A stretch of DNA of 64,000 nt from Lachnoclostridium sp. An76 (GTDB lineage: Bacteria > Bacillota > Clostridia > Lachnospirales > Lachnospiraceae), in assembly GCF_002161355.1 (NCBI RefSeq), contig NZ_NFHL01000001.1, forward strand, positions 372,001 to 436,000, read 5' to 3'. The stretch's first letter is position 1; each line of letters begins with the position of its first letter. Under the pieces are notes generated by a model that saw only the letters and a list, made by a program, of their open reading frames with translations, did not search any database and had not been told where the DNA came from. The position numbers and the translations under genes were made by a program. This document shows positions 9,177 through 19,200 of the stretch, one piece after another.

Positions 9177-10337
9177 TTAAAGGATCCTCACTTTAAGCAC
9201 GCCGTCGATGCCTGCGAGCTGTTCTTCTACTTCTGACGGCACCTCTGCATCCACATCCATCATTGTGTATGCATACTCTTTCCGGCTCTTGTTTGTCATG
9301 AGGGAAATATTGATCCCTTTCTCTGCCATCAGGCCTGTAAACTGCCCCAGCATATTCGGGATGTTTTTGTGGAGGATCGTGATCCTCGGCCCCTCTCCCT
9401 TTGCTCCCATATCGCAGTCCGGGAAGTTGACGGAGTGTGTGATATTTCCGTTTTCCAGGAAATCCTTCACTTCCGCCGCTGCCATCTTTGCGCAGTTGTC
9501 CTCAGATTCTTCCGTGGATGCGCCCAGATGGGGGATGACGATAGCTCCTTTGACGCCCACGATCTCCTTTGTCGGGAAATCAGTCACATAGCAGCGCACT
9601 TTCTCGGATACAAGAGCGTCCACGATGTCTTCCTGGTTCACCAGCACGTCGCGGGCAAAGTTCAGGATGACCACGCCCTTTTTCATCAGGCTGATGGCAT
9701 TCCTGTCGATCATGCCCTTTGTATCCTCCAGCGCCGGTACATGGATCGTAATATAATCACATTCTTTGTAGATCTCATCCACGGTCTTTGCATGGTAGAT
9801 GCTGCGGGACAGTCTCCACGCAGAGTCCACGGATACATACGGGTCATAGCCGTATACTTCCATCCCCAGGTGCACAGCCGCGTTCGCGACCAGCACGCCG
9901 ATGGCGCCAAGGCCGATGACGCCGAGCTTCTTGCCCTCGATCTCTGTCCCTGCGAAAGCCTTTTTCTTCTTCTCCGTGATCTTGGCGATGTCGCCGTCCT
10001 CCTCGTACTCCTGCACCCAGTTGATGCCGCCGATGATATCGCGGGCAGCCAGGAGCATTCCTGCGATCACCAGCTCTTTTACTCCATTTGCATTCGCTCC
10101 CGGAGTATTAAAGACCACGATCCCGTCTTCTGCGCAGCGGTCCAGAGGGATATTGTTGACCCCGGCTCCCGCGCGCGCGATCACTTTCAGGTTCTCAGAG
10201 AACTCCATCTCATGCATCTTCGCGCTTCTGACGAGGATGGCATCCGCCTCCTCTGCGTTCTCTGTGTTTACATAATTTTCATCCAGTTGATCCAGTCCCA
10301 CTTTGGCGATCGGATTCAGGCAGTGATATTTGAACAT
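9177..10337 (-). CDS. serA: D-3-phosphoglycerate dehydrogenase
   Basis: This is the first step of serine synthesis, oxidising 3-phosphoglycerate with NAD. The 386-residue protein has a Rossmann motif GLGAIG at 142-147, the catalytic-loop His in IPHLGAST, and a C-terminal ACT domain from about residue 315 that probably senses serine. It is the short form without the extra intervening domain of longer SerA proteins. ATG at 10337 is preceded by GAGGAGAATC; the start lies immediately after the serC stop, so the two are translationally linked. It is the last gene of the leu-ilv-ser unit. Confidence 0.95.
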   Translation of the reverse strand: MFKYHCLNPIAKVGLDQLDENYVNTENAEEADAILVRSAKMHEMEFSENLKVIARAGAGVNNIPLDRCAEDGIVVFNTPGANANGVKELVIAGMLLAARDIIGGINWVQEYEEDGDIAKITEKKKKAFAGTEIEGKKLGVIGLGAIGVLVANAAVHLGMEVYGYDPYVSVDSAWRLSRSIYHAKTVDEIYKECDYITIHVPALEDTKGMIDRNAISLMKKGVVILNFARDVLVNQEDIVDALVSEKVRCYVTDFPTKEIVGVKGAIVIPHLGASTEESEDNCAKMAAAEVKDFLENGNITHSVNFPDCDMGAKGEGPRITILHKNIPNMLGQFTGLMAEKGINISLMTNKSRKEYAYTMMDVDAEVPSEVEEQLAGIDGVLKVRIL

Positions 10338-10338
10338 T

Positions 10339-11421
10339 TTACTGATTCTCCTCTTCAAACTTCTTCATAAACTCAACAAGTGCCACAACGCCCTCATACG
10401 GCATTGCATTGTAAATGCTGGCGCGCATTCCTCCCACGCTTCTGTGTCCTTTTAAGTTCTCAAGGCCTGCTGCCTTTGCCTCTTTGACGAATTTTGCATC
10501 CAGGTCCGCGTCCCCTGTCACAAAAGGAACGTTCATAAGGGAGCGGTCCTTTTTCTCCACAGTCCCTTTGAACAGCCTGCTCTGATCCAGGAAATCATAG
10601 AGGACTTTTGCCTTTTTCTCGTTTTTCTCTTTCATAGCCTCAAGGCCGCCCTGGGCTTTGATCCATTTGAACACTTTGCCGCAGATATAGATCCCGTATG
10701 CCGGCGGTGTATTATAGAGAGATTTTGCGTCTGCATGCGTCTTGTAGGTAAGCATAGTCGGCGTTCCCGGAAGCACGTCTTCCGTGATCAGGTCCTCGCG
10801 GATGATCACGATGACAACGCCTGCCGGTCCGATATTCTTCTGGACTCCGCCGTAGATGACGCCGTATTTTGTCACGTCCACAGGCTCAGACAGGAAGCAG
10901 GAAGATACGTCCGCCACAAGTGTCTTTCCCTTTGTATCCGGCAGCTCTTTGAACTTCGTGCCGTAGATCGTATTGTTCTCACAGATATAGACATAATCCG
11001 CATCCTCAGATACCGGAAGGTCTGAGCAGTCCGGGATATAGGAGAACGTCTTATCCTCGGAAGATGCGATACGGTTTACCTTTCCGTATTTTTCCGCTTC
11101 TTTTGCAGCCTTCTTCGCCCACTGTCCGGTGATGATATAGTCCGCCACACGGTTCTTCATCAGGTTCATCGGGATCATGGCAAACTGCTGGGAAGCCCCG
11201 CCCTGGAGGAACAGCACTTTATAGTTGTCCGGGATCCCCATCAGGTCCCTTAAGTCCTGCTCTGCTGTGGTGATGATCTCCTCGAATGCTTTGGAACGGT
11301 GGCTCATCTCCATCACAGACATCCCTGTCCCGTTATAGTCCAGCATCTCCGCTGCTGCTTCCTTCAGCACCTCCTCCGGCAGCACTGCCGGTCCCGCTGA
11401 AAAGTTATACACTCTGCTCAT
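10339..11421 (-). CDS. serC: Phosphoserine aminotransferase
   Basis: This PLP enzyme converts 3-phosphohydroxypyruvate plus glutamate to phosphoserine, the second step of serine synthesis. The 360-residue protein starts with the typical MSRVYNFSAGPAVLPEEVL and has the family QGGASQQF and GGVQKNIGPAG motifs, the latter carrying the PLP lysine. The start has AGGAGG 8 bases upstream. It sits 63 bp after ilvB and directly before serA, so both serine genes are appended to a branched-chain operon. No serB-type phosphatase gene is nearby. Confidence 0.95.
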   Translation of the reverse strand: MSRVYNFSAGPAVLPEEVLKEAAAEMLDYNGTGMSVMEMSHRSKAFEEIITTAEQDLRDLMGIPDNYKVLFLQGGASQQFAMIPMNLMKNRVADYIITGQWAKKAAKEAEKYGKVNRIASSEDKTFSYIPDCSDLPVSEDADYVYICENNTIYGTKFKELPDTKGKTLVADVSSCFLSEPVDVTKYGVIYGGVQKNIGPAGVVIVIIREDLITEDVLPGTPTMLTYKTHADAKSLYNTPPAYGIYICGKVFKWIKAQGGLEAMKEKNEKKAKVLYDFLDQSRLFKGTVEKKDRSLMNVPFVTGDADLDAKFVKEAKAAGLENLKGHRSVGGMRASIYNAMPYEGVVALVEFMKKFEEENQ

Positions 11422-11484
11422 TTTCCTTACCTCCTGTTTTCCTCTTTTCTATCAGCATGGCTGATCCTGCAGTTTCGTACAGGG

Positions 11485-13161
11485 TCATTTCCCCATGTCT
11501 TCCTCATCAAAAGCGTCGCTGATCGCCGCTCCCGGCGCCACCATCGGCCATACTTTATCATCGCTGTCGATCTGGCAGTCAATGACGACCGGCCTGTTCA
11601 GGGTCAGCGCCTTGGCAAAAGCCTCCCGGAACTCATCCTGGGATTCCGCGCGGATCCCTTCCGCTCCCATGGCTTCCGCCAGTTTCACAAAATCCACCTT
11701 ATCTCTGAGCACGGTCGCAGAATATCTCTCGTCATAGAAGAGGTCCTGCCACTGGCGGACCATCCCGAGCACATGGTTATTGACCACGACCTCAATGACC
11801 GGGATATTATGCCTTACCGCGGTGGCAATCTCGTTCATATTCATGCGGAAGCATCCGTCTCCCGCGATATTGACGACTGTCTTATCCGGGCAGCCTGTCT
11901 TCGCCCCCAGGGAAGCCCCCAGGCCGTAGCCCATCGTGCCCAGGCCGCCGGATGTCAGAAGAGTCCTCGGCTTTGTATATTTGTAGAACTGCGCCGCCCA
12001 CATCTGATGCTGTCCTACTTCTGTGACGATCAGTGCATCTCCCTTTGTCTGCCGGTAGATCTCTTCTACGATAAAGGGCCCTGTCAGCGCGTCCGGATGG
12101 TATTTCAGAGGATACTTTTCTTTATATGAACGGATCTGCTCCATCCATTCCGGATGGGACTGCTGCTTCAGGCGCCTGTTGAGCGCCCTGAGCACCTCTT
12201 TCACATCCCCGATCAGCTCCTCTGTGACAATGATATTTTTATTGATCTCCGCGGGGTCGATATCGATCTGCAGGATCTTCGCGTTTTTGGCGAATGTCGC
12301 CGTGTTTCCTGTCACACGGTCGCTGAACCTCGCCCCAATGACTACGAGAAGGTCGCATTCGCTGACCCCGTAGTTAGAGGCCTTTGTACCGTGCATTCCC
12401 AGCATTCCCGTATACCGCGGATCCGTTCCCGGGAATGCGCCTTTCCCCATCAGGGAATCCGTGACCGGCGCATCCAGCTTTTCCACGAATTCTTTCAGCT
12501 CTCCGCTGGCCCCGGAAGTCACTGCGCCGCCGCCCACAAAGACATACGGTTTTTCCGAAGCCTCGAGCATCGCAAGGGCGCGCGCGACCTCTTCTTCATT
12601 CATATGAGACTGGTCGGGAATATATTTCCCGAGTTCTTCTTTCTGGTACTCTGTGACCGCTGCCGTGATGTCCTTCGGGATGTCCACGAGCACAGGACCG
12701 GGCCTTCCCGTCCGCGCGATGCGGAACGCCTTGCGGATCGTATCCGCCAGCTTTGTCACATCTTTTACGATGAAACTGTACTTTGTGATGGGCATTGTGA
12801 TCCCTGCGATATCGATCTCCTGGAAACTGTCTTTCCCCAGGAGCGACACCCCTACATTACAGGTGATGGCCACGATGGGGATAGAATCCATGTACGCGGT
12901 GGCGATCCCGGTCACCAGGTTCGTCGCCCCGGGCCCGCTGGTCGCCAGACAGACGCCGACTTTGCCCGTTGCCCGCGCGTACCCGTCCGCCGCGTGCGCC
13001 GCGCCCTGCTCATGGGATGTGAGGATGTGGCGGATCTCATCCCTGTGTTTATACAGCTCGTCATACACATTCAGGATGGCGCCGCCCGGATAGCCGAATA
13101 CGGTGTCCACTCCCTGTTCTTTTAAACATTCGATTACGATCTCTGCTCCGTTTAACTGCAT
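11485..13161 (-). CDS. ilvB: Acetolactate synthase, large subunit
   Basis: This ThDP- and FAD-dependent enzyme joins two pyruvates, or pyruvate and 2-oxobutyrate, in valine/isoleucine synthesis. The 558-residue protein has the catalytic Glu in TSHEQGA and a complete ThDP motif from GDG at residue 434 to the NN pair about 27 residues later. GAGG precedes the ATG at 13161. It lies 61 bp after ilvD. No ilvN small subunit is adjacent; the ACT proteins at 43-45 kb are linked to arylpyruvate genes rather than to this operon. A catabolic AlsS is unlikely given the neighbours. Confidence 0.93.
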   Translation of the reverse strand: MQLNGAEIVIECLKEQGVDTVFGYPGGAILNVYDELYKHRDEIRHILTSHEQGAAHAADGYARATGKVGVCLATSGPGATNLVTGIATAYMDSIPIVAITCNVGVSLLGKDSFQEIDIAGITMPITKYSFIVKDVTKLADTIRKAFRIARTGRPGPVLVDIPKDITAAVTEYQKEELGKYIPDQSHMNEEEVARALAMLEASEKPYVFVGGGAVTSGASGELKEFVEKLDAPVTDSLMGKGAFPGTDPRYTGMLGMHGTKASNYGVSECDLLVVIGARFSDRVTGNTATFAKNAKILQIDIDPAEINKNIIVTEELIGDVKEVLRALNRRLKQQSHPEWMEQIRSYKEKYPLKYHPDALTGPFIVEEIYRQTKGDALIVTEVGQHQMWAAQFYKYTKPRTLLTSGGLGTMGYGLGASLGAKTGCPDKTVVNIAGDGCFRMNMNEIATAVRHNIPVIEVVVNNHVLGMVRQWQDLFYDERYSATVLRDKVDFVKLAEAMGAEGIRAESQDEFREAFAKALTLNRPVVIDCQIDSDDKVWPMVAPGAAISDAFDEEDMGK

Positions 13162-13222
13162 GCTGTATCCTCTTTTCTGTATCTCTCATTCCTGCCGGAT
13201 ATATGATCTGTTCCGCAGGCCC

Positions 13223-14896
13223 TTAATTTCCTTTCGGGATCTCCAGGATCGCTCCTCTGTTTCCTGATGTTACCATGGATGCATAGCGAGCGAGATATCC
13301 TGTCTTCACCTTTGGTTCTCTTGGCTGCCATTTTGCCTTTCTGGCCGCCATCTCCTCATCTGAAATATCCAGCTCCAGCTTCAGCTCTGGGATATTAATC
13401 TTAATAATGTCTCCTTCTTCCACCAAAGCAATAGGGCCTCCTACTGCCGCTTCGGGAGACACATGTCCGATGGACGCTCCCCTGGAAGCGCCGCTGAATC
13501 TGCCATCCGTGATCAGCGCGACCGTGGAACCCAGTCCATATCCCGCGATCGCCGAGGTAGGATTCAGCATTTCCCTCATGCCGGGTCCTCCCTTAGGTCC
13601 TTCATAGCGAATCACAATCACATCTCCTGGATTGATTTTTCCTGACTTGATCGCCTCTGTCGCTTCCTCGTCGCTCTCAAAGATCCTTGCAGGTCCCTCA
13701 TGGACGAGCATCTCGTCACATACAGCAGAACGCTTCACCACGCTGCCGTCAGGAGCCAGATTTCCTTTCAGTACAGCAAGTCCGCCAGTCTCTGAATAGG
13801 GGTTGTCGATGGGTCTTATGACTTCCGGATTTTTATTTTCACATCCTGCGATATTCTCTCCGATCGTCTTTCCTGTGACTGTCATGCAGTCTGTATTAAG
13901 AAGCCCCTTCTTATTCAGCTCATTCATCACCGCATACACACCGCCGGCCTCATTGAGATCTTCGATATATGTGTGTCCTGCCGGTGCCAGATGGCAGAGA
14001 TTCGGTGTTTTCTCGCTGATCGTATTTGCAAAATCGATCTCAAAATCCATTCCGATCTCATGGGCGATCGCCGGGAGATGGAGCATGCTGTTTGTGGAGC
14101 AGCCAAGCGCCATGTCCACGGTCAGCGCGTTGAGGATTGCATCCTCTGTCATGATATCTCGCGGGCGGATATTCTTCCTTACCAGCTCCATGACCTGCAT
14201 GCCCGCATGTTTTGCAAGCTGCAGTCTTGCCGAATAGACTGCCGGGATCGTACCGTTTCCGCGAAGTCCCATTCCCAGCGCCTCTGTCAGGCAGTTCATA
14301 CTGTTCGCTGTATACATGCCAGAGCAGGAACCGCAGGTAGGGCATGCCTTATTCTCATACTCGCAGAGATCTTCATCCGTAATCTTCCCGGCAGCGTGGG
14401 CTCCCACAGCCTCAAACATACTGGAAAGGCTTGTTTTTCCGCCTTTTACATGTCCCGCAAGCATGGGACCTCCGCTGACGAAGATGGTCGGAATATTTAC
14501 GCGCGCTGCTGCCATGAGCAGGCCCGGCACGTTCTTATCACAGTTAGGGATCATGACAAGCCCGTCAAACTGATGCGCCATTGCCAGTGCTTCCGTAGAA
14601 TCTGCGATCAGGTCTCTCGTCACAAGAGAATATTTCATCCCGATATGTCCCATTGCAATGCCGTCGCAGACGGCAATCGCCGGCACCATGATCGGCGTGC
14701 CGCCCGCCATTGCAACTCCCATCTTCACTGCCTCAGTGATCTTATCCAGGTTCATATGCCCCGGGACGATCTCATTGTAGGAGCTGACCACTCCGATCAG
14801 CGGTCTCTCCAGTTCTTCCTGGGTCATCCCAAGCGCATTAAACAACGATCTGTGCGGCGCCTGCTGGACGCCCTTTGTCACTGTGTCACTTCTCAT
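13223..14896 (-). CDS. ilvD: Dihydroxy-acid dehydratase
   Basis: This enzyme dehydrates dihydroxy acids to 2-oxo acids in valine, isoleucine and leucine synthesis. The 557-residue protein is full length. Fe-S ligand cysteines lie in [11 protein letters not shown] and in [17 protein letters not shown], and GRFSGASRG is present near the C-terminus. The ATG at 14896 lies 10 bp after the leuB stop, with GAGG upstream, so the pair is tightly coupled. It is oxygen-sensitive in other bacteria, in keeping with an anaerobe. Confidence 0.96.
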   Translation of the reverse strand: MRSDTVTKGVQQAPHRSLFNALGMTQEELERPLIGVVSSYNEIVPGHMNLDKITEAVKMGVAMAGGTPIMVPAIAVCDGIAMGHIGMKYSLVTRDLIADSTEALAMAHQFDGLVMIPNCDKNVPGLLMAAARVNIPTIFVSGGPMLAGHVKGGKTSLSSMFEAVGAHAAGKITDEDLCEYENKACPTCGSCSGMYTANSMNCLTEALGMGLRGNGTIPAVYSARLQLAKHAGMQVMELVRKNIRPRDIMTEDAILNALTVDMALGCSTNSMLHLPAIAHEIGMDFEIDFANTISEKTPNLCHLAPAGHTYIEDLNEAGGVYAVMNELNKKGLLNTDCMTVTGKTIGENIAGCENKNPEVIRPIDNPYSETGGLAVLKGNLAPDGSVVKRSAVCDEMLVHEGPARIFESDEEATEAIKSGKINPGDVIVIRYEGPKGGPGMREMLNPTSAIAGYGLGSTVALITDGRFSGASRGASIGHVSPEAAVGGPIALVEEGDIIKINIPELKLELDISDEEMAARKAKWQPREPKVKTGYLARYASMVTSGNRGAILEIPKGN

Positions 14897-14906
14897 CTGT
14901 CAAACC

Positions 14907-15995
14907 TCACTTTCCGATATATGTGCAGATCCGGTCACCCATCTCTTTTGTACCGATCTGTTTCTTTCCTTCTGACATGATATCAATGGTCCGATACCCG
15001 TCTTTCAATACCATCCCTACCGCCTTCTCAACTGCATCTGCCTCCCTGTCAAGATCAAAGGAGTATCTCAGCATCATCGCTGCCGACAGGATGGTCGCGA
15101 TCGGGTTTGCGATTCCCTTGCCCGCGATATCCGGCGCAGAACCGCCGCTGGGCTCATACAGACCGAACTTTGTGTCATTCAGACTGGCGCTTGCAAGCAT
15201 CCCGATGGAGCCGGTCACCATACTTGCCTCATCTGAAAGAATGTCCCCGAACATATTCTCGGTCAGGATCACGTCAAACTGTGCCGGATCTTTCACAAGC
15301 TGCATTGCACAGTTGTCAACCAGCATATGCTCTAACGCAACTTCCGGGTAATCCGCTGCTACTTCCTCTACGATCTTCCTCCAGAGCCGGGAAGAGTCAA
15401 GGACATTTGCCTTATCCACGCTGGTCACCTTTTTCTTTCTCTTCATGGCGATATCAAAGCCGCGCTTCGCGATCCTGCGGATCTCTGTCTCACTGTATGT
15501 AAGCTCATCTCTCGCCACAAGCACTCCGTCCTCCTCCCGGGTGCTGCGCTTTCCGAAATAGAGTCCTCCGGTCAGCTCTCTCATAATCATCATGTCAAAT
15601 CCTCGGTCCGCGATCTCTTCTTTCAGGGGACACGCGCCTTTTAATTCTTCATAGAGCACCGCGGGTCTTAAGTTTGCGAACAGGTTCAGCCCTTTTCTGA
15701 GCTGCAAAAGCCCTGCCTCAGGCCTTTTGGACGGCTCTAACTGATACCATGGGGAAGTCTTCGCGTCTCCGCCGATGGATCCCATCAATACCGCGTCGCT
15801 GGCTTTCGCCGCTTCCAGAGTCTCATCCGTAAGGGGCACTCCGTTCACATCAATAGACGCCCCGCCCATGAGAAGCTGTGTATAAGAAAGGGAATGGCCG
15901 TATACCTCTGCGACCTTGTCGAGGACTTTCATCGCCTCGTCCACGATCTCAGGGCCGATCCCATCCCCCTTTATCACTCCGATCTTCATTTCCAT
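14907..15995 (-). CDS. leuB: 3-Isopropylmalate dehydrogenase
   Basis: This NAD-linked enzyme oxidises and decarboxylates 3-isopropylmalate in leucine synthesis. The 362-residue protein has [10 protein letters not shown], the metal-binding region DNCAMQLV and the nucleotide-site motif [18 protein letters not shown]. It is the first gene of leuB-ilvD-ilvB-serC-serA. An AGAAGGG ribosome site lies upstream of ATG at 15995; an in-frame ATG two codons later (15989) is also possible. leuA, leuC, leuD and ilvC are not in this window. Confidence 0.95.
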   Translation of the reverse strand: MEMKIGVIKGDGIGPEIVDEAMKVLDKVAEVYGHSLSYTQLLMGGASIDVNGVPLTDETLEAAKASDAVLMGSIGGDAKTSPWYQLEPSKRPEAGLLQLRKGLNLFANLRPAVLYEELKGACPLKEEIADRGFDMMIMRELTGGLYFGKRSTREEDGVLVARDELTYSETEIRRIAKRGFDIAMKRKKKVTSVDKANVLDSSRLWRKIVEEVAADYPEVALEHMLVDNCAMQLVKDPAQFDVILTENMFGDILSDEASMVTGSIGMLASASLNDTKFGLYEPSGGSAPDIAGKGIANPIATILSAAMMLRYSFDLDREADAVEKAVGMVLKDGYRTIDIMSEGKKQIGTKEMGDRICTYIGK

Positions 15996-16032
15996 AGTTT
16001 TTCTTCCCTTCTAAGTCAAAATGTTACTACTA

Positions 16033-16061
16033 ATCATACCGCATTTCCCCGCTTGTTTCAA
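16033..16061 (-). promoter_or_regulatory. Promoter of the leuB operon
   Basis: TTGAAA (complement of 16056-16061) and TATGAT (complement of 16033-16038) are separated by 17 bases. Transcription would start near 16026 and leave a leader of about 30 bases. That is too short for a T-box or attenuator, so regulation at this promoter would have to be by a repressor or activator. Confidence 0.75.
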
Positions 16062-16075
16062 GTAGTTCAGGCATA

Positions 16076-16108
16076 AAAATAGAGGGCGCTCTAAAATATA
16101 AGAGCGCC
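16076..16108 (-). terminator. Terminator of the GH95 gene
   Basis: GGCGCTCT and AGAGCGCC form a perfect 8-bp stem with an 8-base AT loop, followed on the minus strand by CTCTATTTTT. It separates the fucosidase-like gene from the leuB promoter. The 120 bases between it and the GH95 stop are GC-rich and show nothing else. Confidence 0.8.
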
Positions 16109-16232
16109 GGGATCCGCGCCCTGGCGGCTGCCGGGAGATTTCCCCCGTTTTCTTCTGCCGCTGCCGGCGCAGACCCCGGCGCATCTGCCGGTCTGCTATA
16201 TTTCGCTTTTTCCCTGTATTACCTTTTCTCTG

Positions 16233-19200
16233 TTACCTGTTTCTTTTTTTCCATACCAGTGCCCCTGCTGCCGCTGCAAACGCAGTTCCCGTCAGTGCCA
16301 GGAGCCATCCCGCGCGTACGGGATCCCCGGTCCGGACCGCAGCCTGCTGCCCGCTGCCGGCGCCGCCGTCCTGGGATGTACCAGAGCCACCGCTGCTGGC
16401 TGTGCCGCTGCCGTCCCCGGTATTACCCTCATCTCCGGCACCGCCTGTATCCGGCTGCTGCGGCTGGTCCGCTTTCTCGAGCGCTTCCACAGCTGCCTTT
16501 AAGCCACTCACTGCTTCTTTTACACTGTCCTCATCCGCAGATATAAGGACCGCCCTGGCTTTATTCAGCTCGGCTGTCATGGCATTCCAGCTGTCCTCGG
16601 TATAGAGTGACGGATCCAGCTTTTCTGCCTGGCTGACCAGATCTTCCAGTTCTTTGATCTCTGTCCGTTTTTCCAGACCGCTGATACTGCTTTCCAGCCT
16701 GGTCCTGTCCACGTCCCTCACGAGATCCTCTATTGCCTGTTCCAGCGCATCCGCCGCCTCTTCCGCCGCCTGGTCGTCCGCATCCGCCGCGTCTTTCACT
16801 TTGAGTGCTGCATCCAGTGCTTCCTGCACTGCGGACCAGCTCTCTTCCGTATAATCTTCCGGATCCTTTGACTGGGCGCTAATGATCGCGGCGTCCAGAC
16901 GTTCCCACACGGTGGAAACCACAGTCACAGTCAGTGACGCGGTCATGCCCTGAGGATTCAGGATATCGTCTCCCAGTGTGAGTGCCCCGGTCAATGTATA
17001 CTCTCCCGGCGTATCTTTGTCATATCCTTCTTCTGACCATTCTGCCGGCAGCTGTCTTGACGTCCCATCATCCAATGTCACCGTAACCTCTTTCGGAAGG
17101 GCCAGCTCGCTGAACGCAGTCCCTTCTTTTACCGTGATCCCGGCAGGCTCATCCACTCCGGCCACAGACGGTATACGTACCCCTGATGCCTGGAGCTCAT
17201 AGAGCGTGATCCTCTTTGAAGCGTCTGTATTTTTAAACTGATAGCGCAGCGCGTCCGCATTGACCGGCTCCTTAAGTTCAAAGATATTGGTTCCCTGAGA
17301 CTGTCCGTCCTGGTCCGGTTCGGATTTGAGCGCCTTTTTGTCGACCAGCGTGACCCACTCGCCTCCGCAGAGCGCTTCGATCGTTGTCTCATCCCCCCGC
17401 GTTTTGTATCCGTCGTTCTTTTCAAGGAATTCCTGGACGTAAAGCGTATCGATCCTGTATGTGCCGTCCAGTTCGACTGTGACGGTAAGCGTATTCTGTC
17501 TGTCATCTCCCGCATAGCGTGTCGTACTGTCTCCGTCTACCATCGCTTCGACCGGGTATTTCGACTCATTCTGGGGTGCGCTGCCCGCCTCGATCTTCTG
17601 GCGGAGCATGATGTTTTTCTCCGCCCCGCTTTCAAGGAACTTCTCCCTTGCCTCTTTGATCCGCTGCGCAGACGCATCCACAGCATCCTGTCCGGCAGTT
17701 ATATCCTGAAGGAGTGCCGTGCCTTCTTCCCGCGCCTCCTGGAGTTCTCTCCTCTCAGCGCTCAATACATACTGGTCCAGGTCAAGCCCTGAGATTTCCT
17801 GCAGTTCCCGGAAAAGTTCCAGCTTATCCGCCTGTTCCGGCATGACCGCGGAGCACATCACCTCAGTGATACTTGCATATTTTGCCGGATCGCCCTGGTT
17901 GTCAAAGGTAATGCGGATCTTCACAGCCTCTTTCTGCTTCATATCAACTGTTTTTGTACCGCCGCATACGCAGGCAAATCCGCTCTGTACAGTCTCCCAT
18001 TCTCCTTCCGGATCCTGGATCTCCACCGTTGTATTCTTTGAGCGGGTCTTTCCCTCGCCGTTTTTCCACTCAACGATAGAAAGTGTTTTCAGGGTATAAG
18101 CCCCTTCCAGGTCGATCTCCATTGTCCAGGAGCCTTTTTTATCTCCGTTGAGGGCAATACGGTCGCTGCTGTCAGTGGGATCTGTTTTCCCGTTTACAGC
18201 CAGTTCTGCCGGATAGCTTGAATGGATCGTCTGGCCGCTTGTGACTTTCACGGTCTTGCCCAGCAGGATATTATCCAGTTCGGCAGAATCCCGGATCACA
18301 GCCTCTGTCATGCCGCTCTCCCTTCCGTCTCCGACTGCGCTCACCGCATAGGCTGCTCCTTCTTCCTTTTCTACATAAACAGTGGAATACTCTGTCTGGT
18401 ACAGTCTCTCCCACTCGTCTCCATCCTGTTTGTAGACCACATAGCTGTCCGCCCCGTCCACTTCGCTGATGACAAGCTGGACCGTAGTGTCAGACACAGC
18501 GTATCCGGTCACACTCTCAGGAGCCGTGATCGGAAGGATCTGCATGGTAGTGCCTTCGCTTTCCCTCCCATCGGCATCCACCGCTGTCACACGCATGGTC
18601 ACGCGGTCTTCCGCCCTCAACTCCGCCATGTCCGCCGCTTCATAGAGATATTCTGTATCCCTGATGTCTTCCGCTACGAGCGTATAATCCGATGCGTCAT
18701 TCACCGCTTCATATACCCGGTAGCTGACCGCGTCCCCGCTCTCGCCCCATGTCAGGGCCATACCGCCTTCTGTGCTTTCCGCCCTCAGTTCTGCCGGAGC
18801 CTGGGGATCCCTGACCACAGGGATGCCTGAGATCACATAAGTCTGGTCTTTCTCCGTCTCAAAGGAGATCCTGTCCTGGCCTTCTGTCTTCACTGCCACA
18901 GCGTCGCCGTCAGCGGTCTTTACATCCGCTTCTGCGAGTCCCGGATAATCTACGGTACAGGTTCCGCCTGACTGTGACGTGATCTGGAATTCTGTCGCAG
19001 TCCCGTCTGTCCACTCTGCGTCCACGACGAAATTCCCGCGCGCCAGCAGTCCCTCATAGCTTCCGTCTGCCCACGCGGATGGAAGGGCTGCCAGTGGAGA
19101 GATATAGCCTTCATGGCTCTGGAGGAGCATTTCCCCGATGCCGGCGGTAGCCCCGAAGTTCCCGTCGATCTGGAACGGCGGATGGGTATCCCAGAGATTA

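Noticed and set aside
15996-16232. T-box or attenuator in front of the leucine operon
   Set aside because: The only strong hairpin (16085-16108) lies upstream of the predicted promoter and ends the previous gene; the leader after the promoter is about 30 bases.
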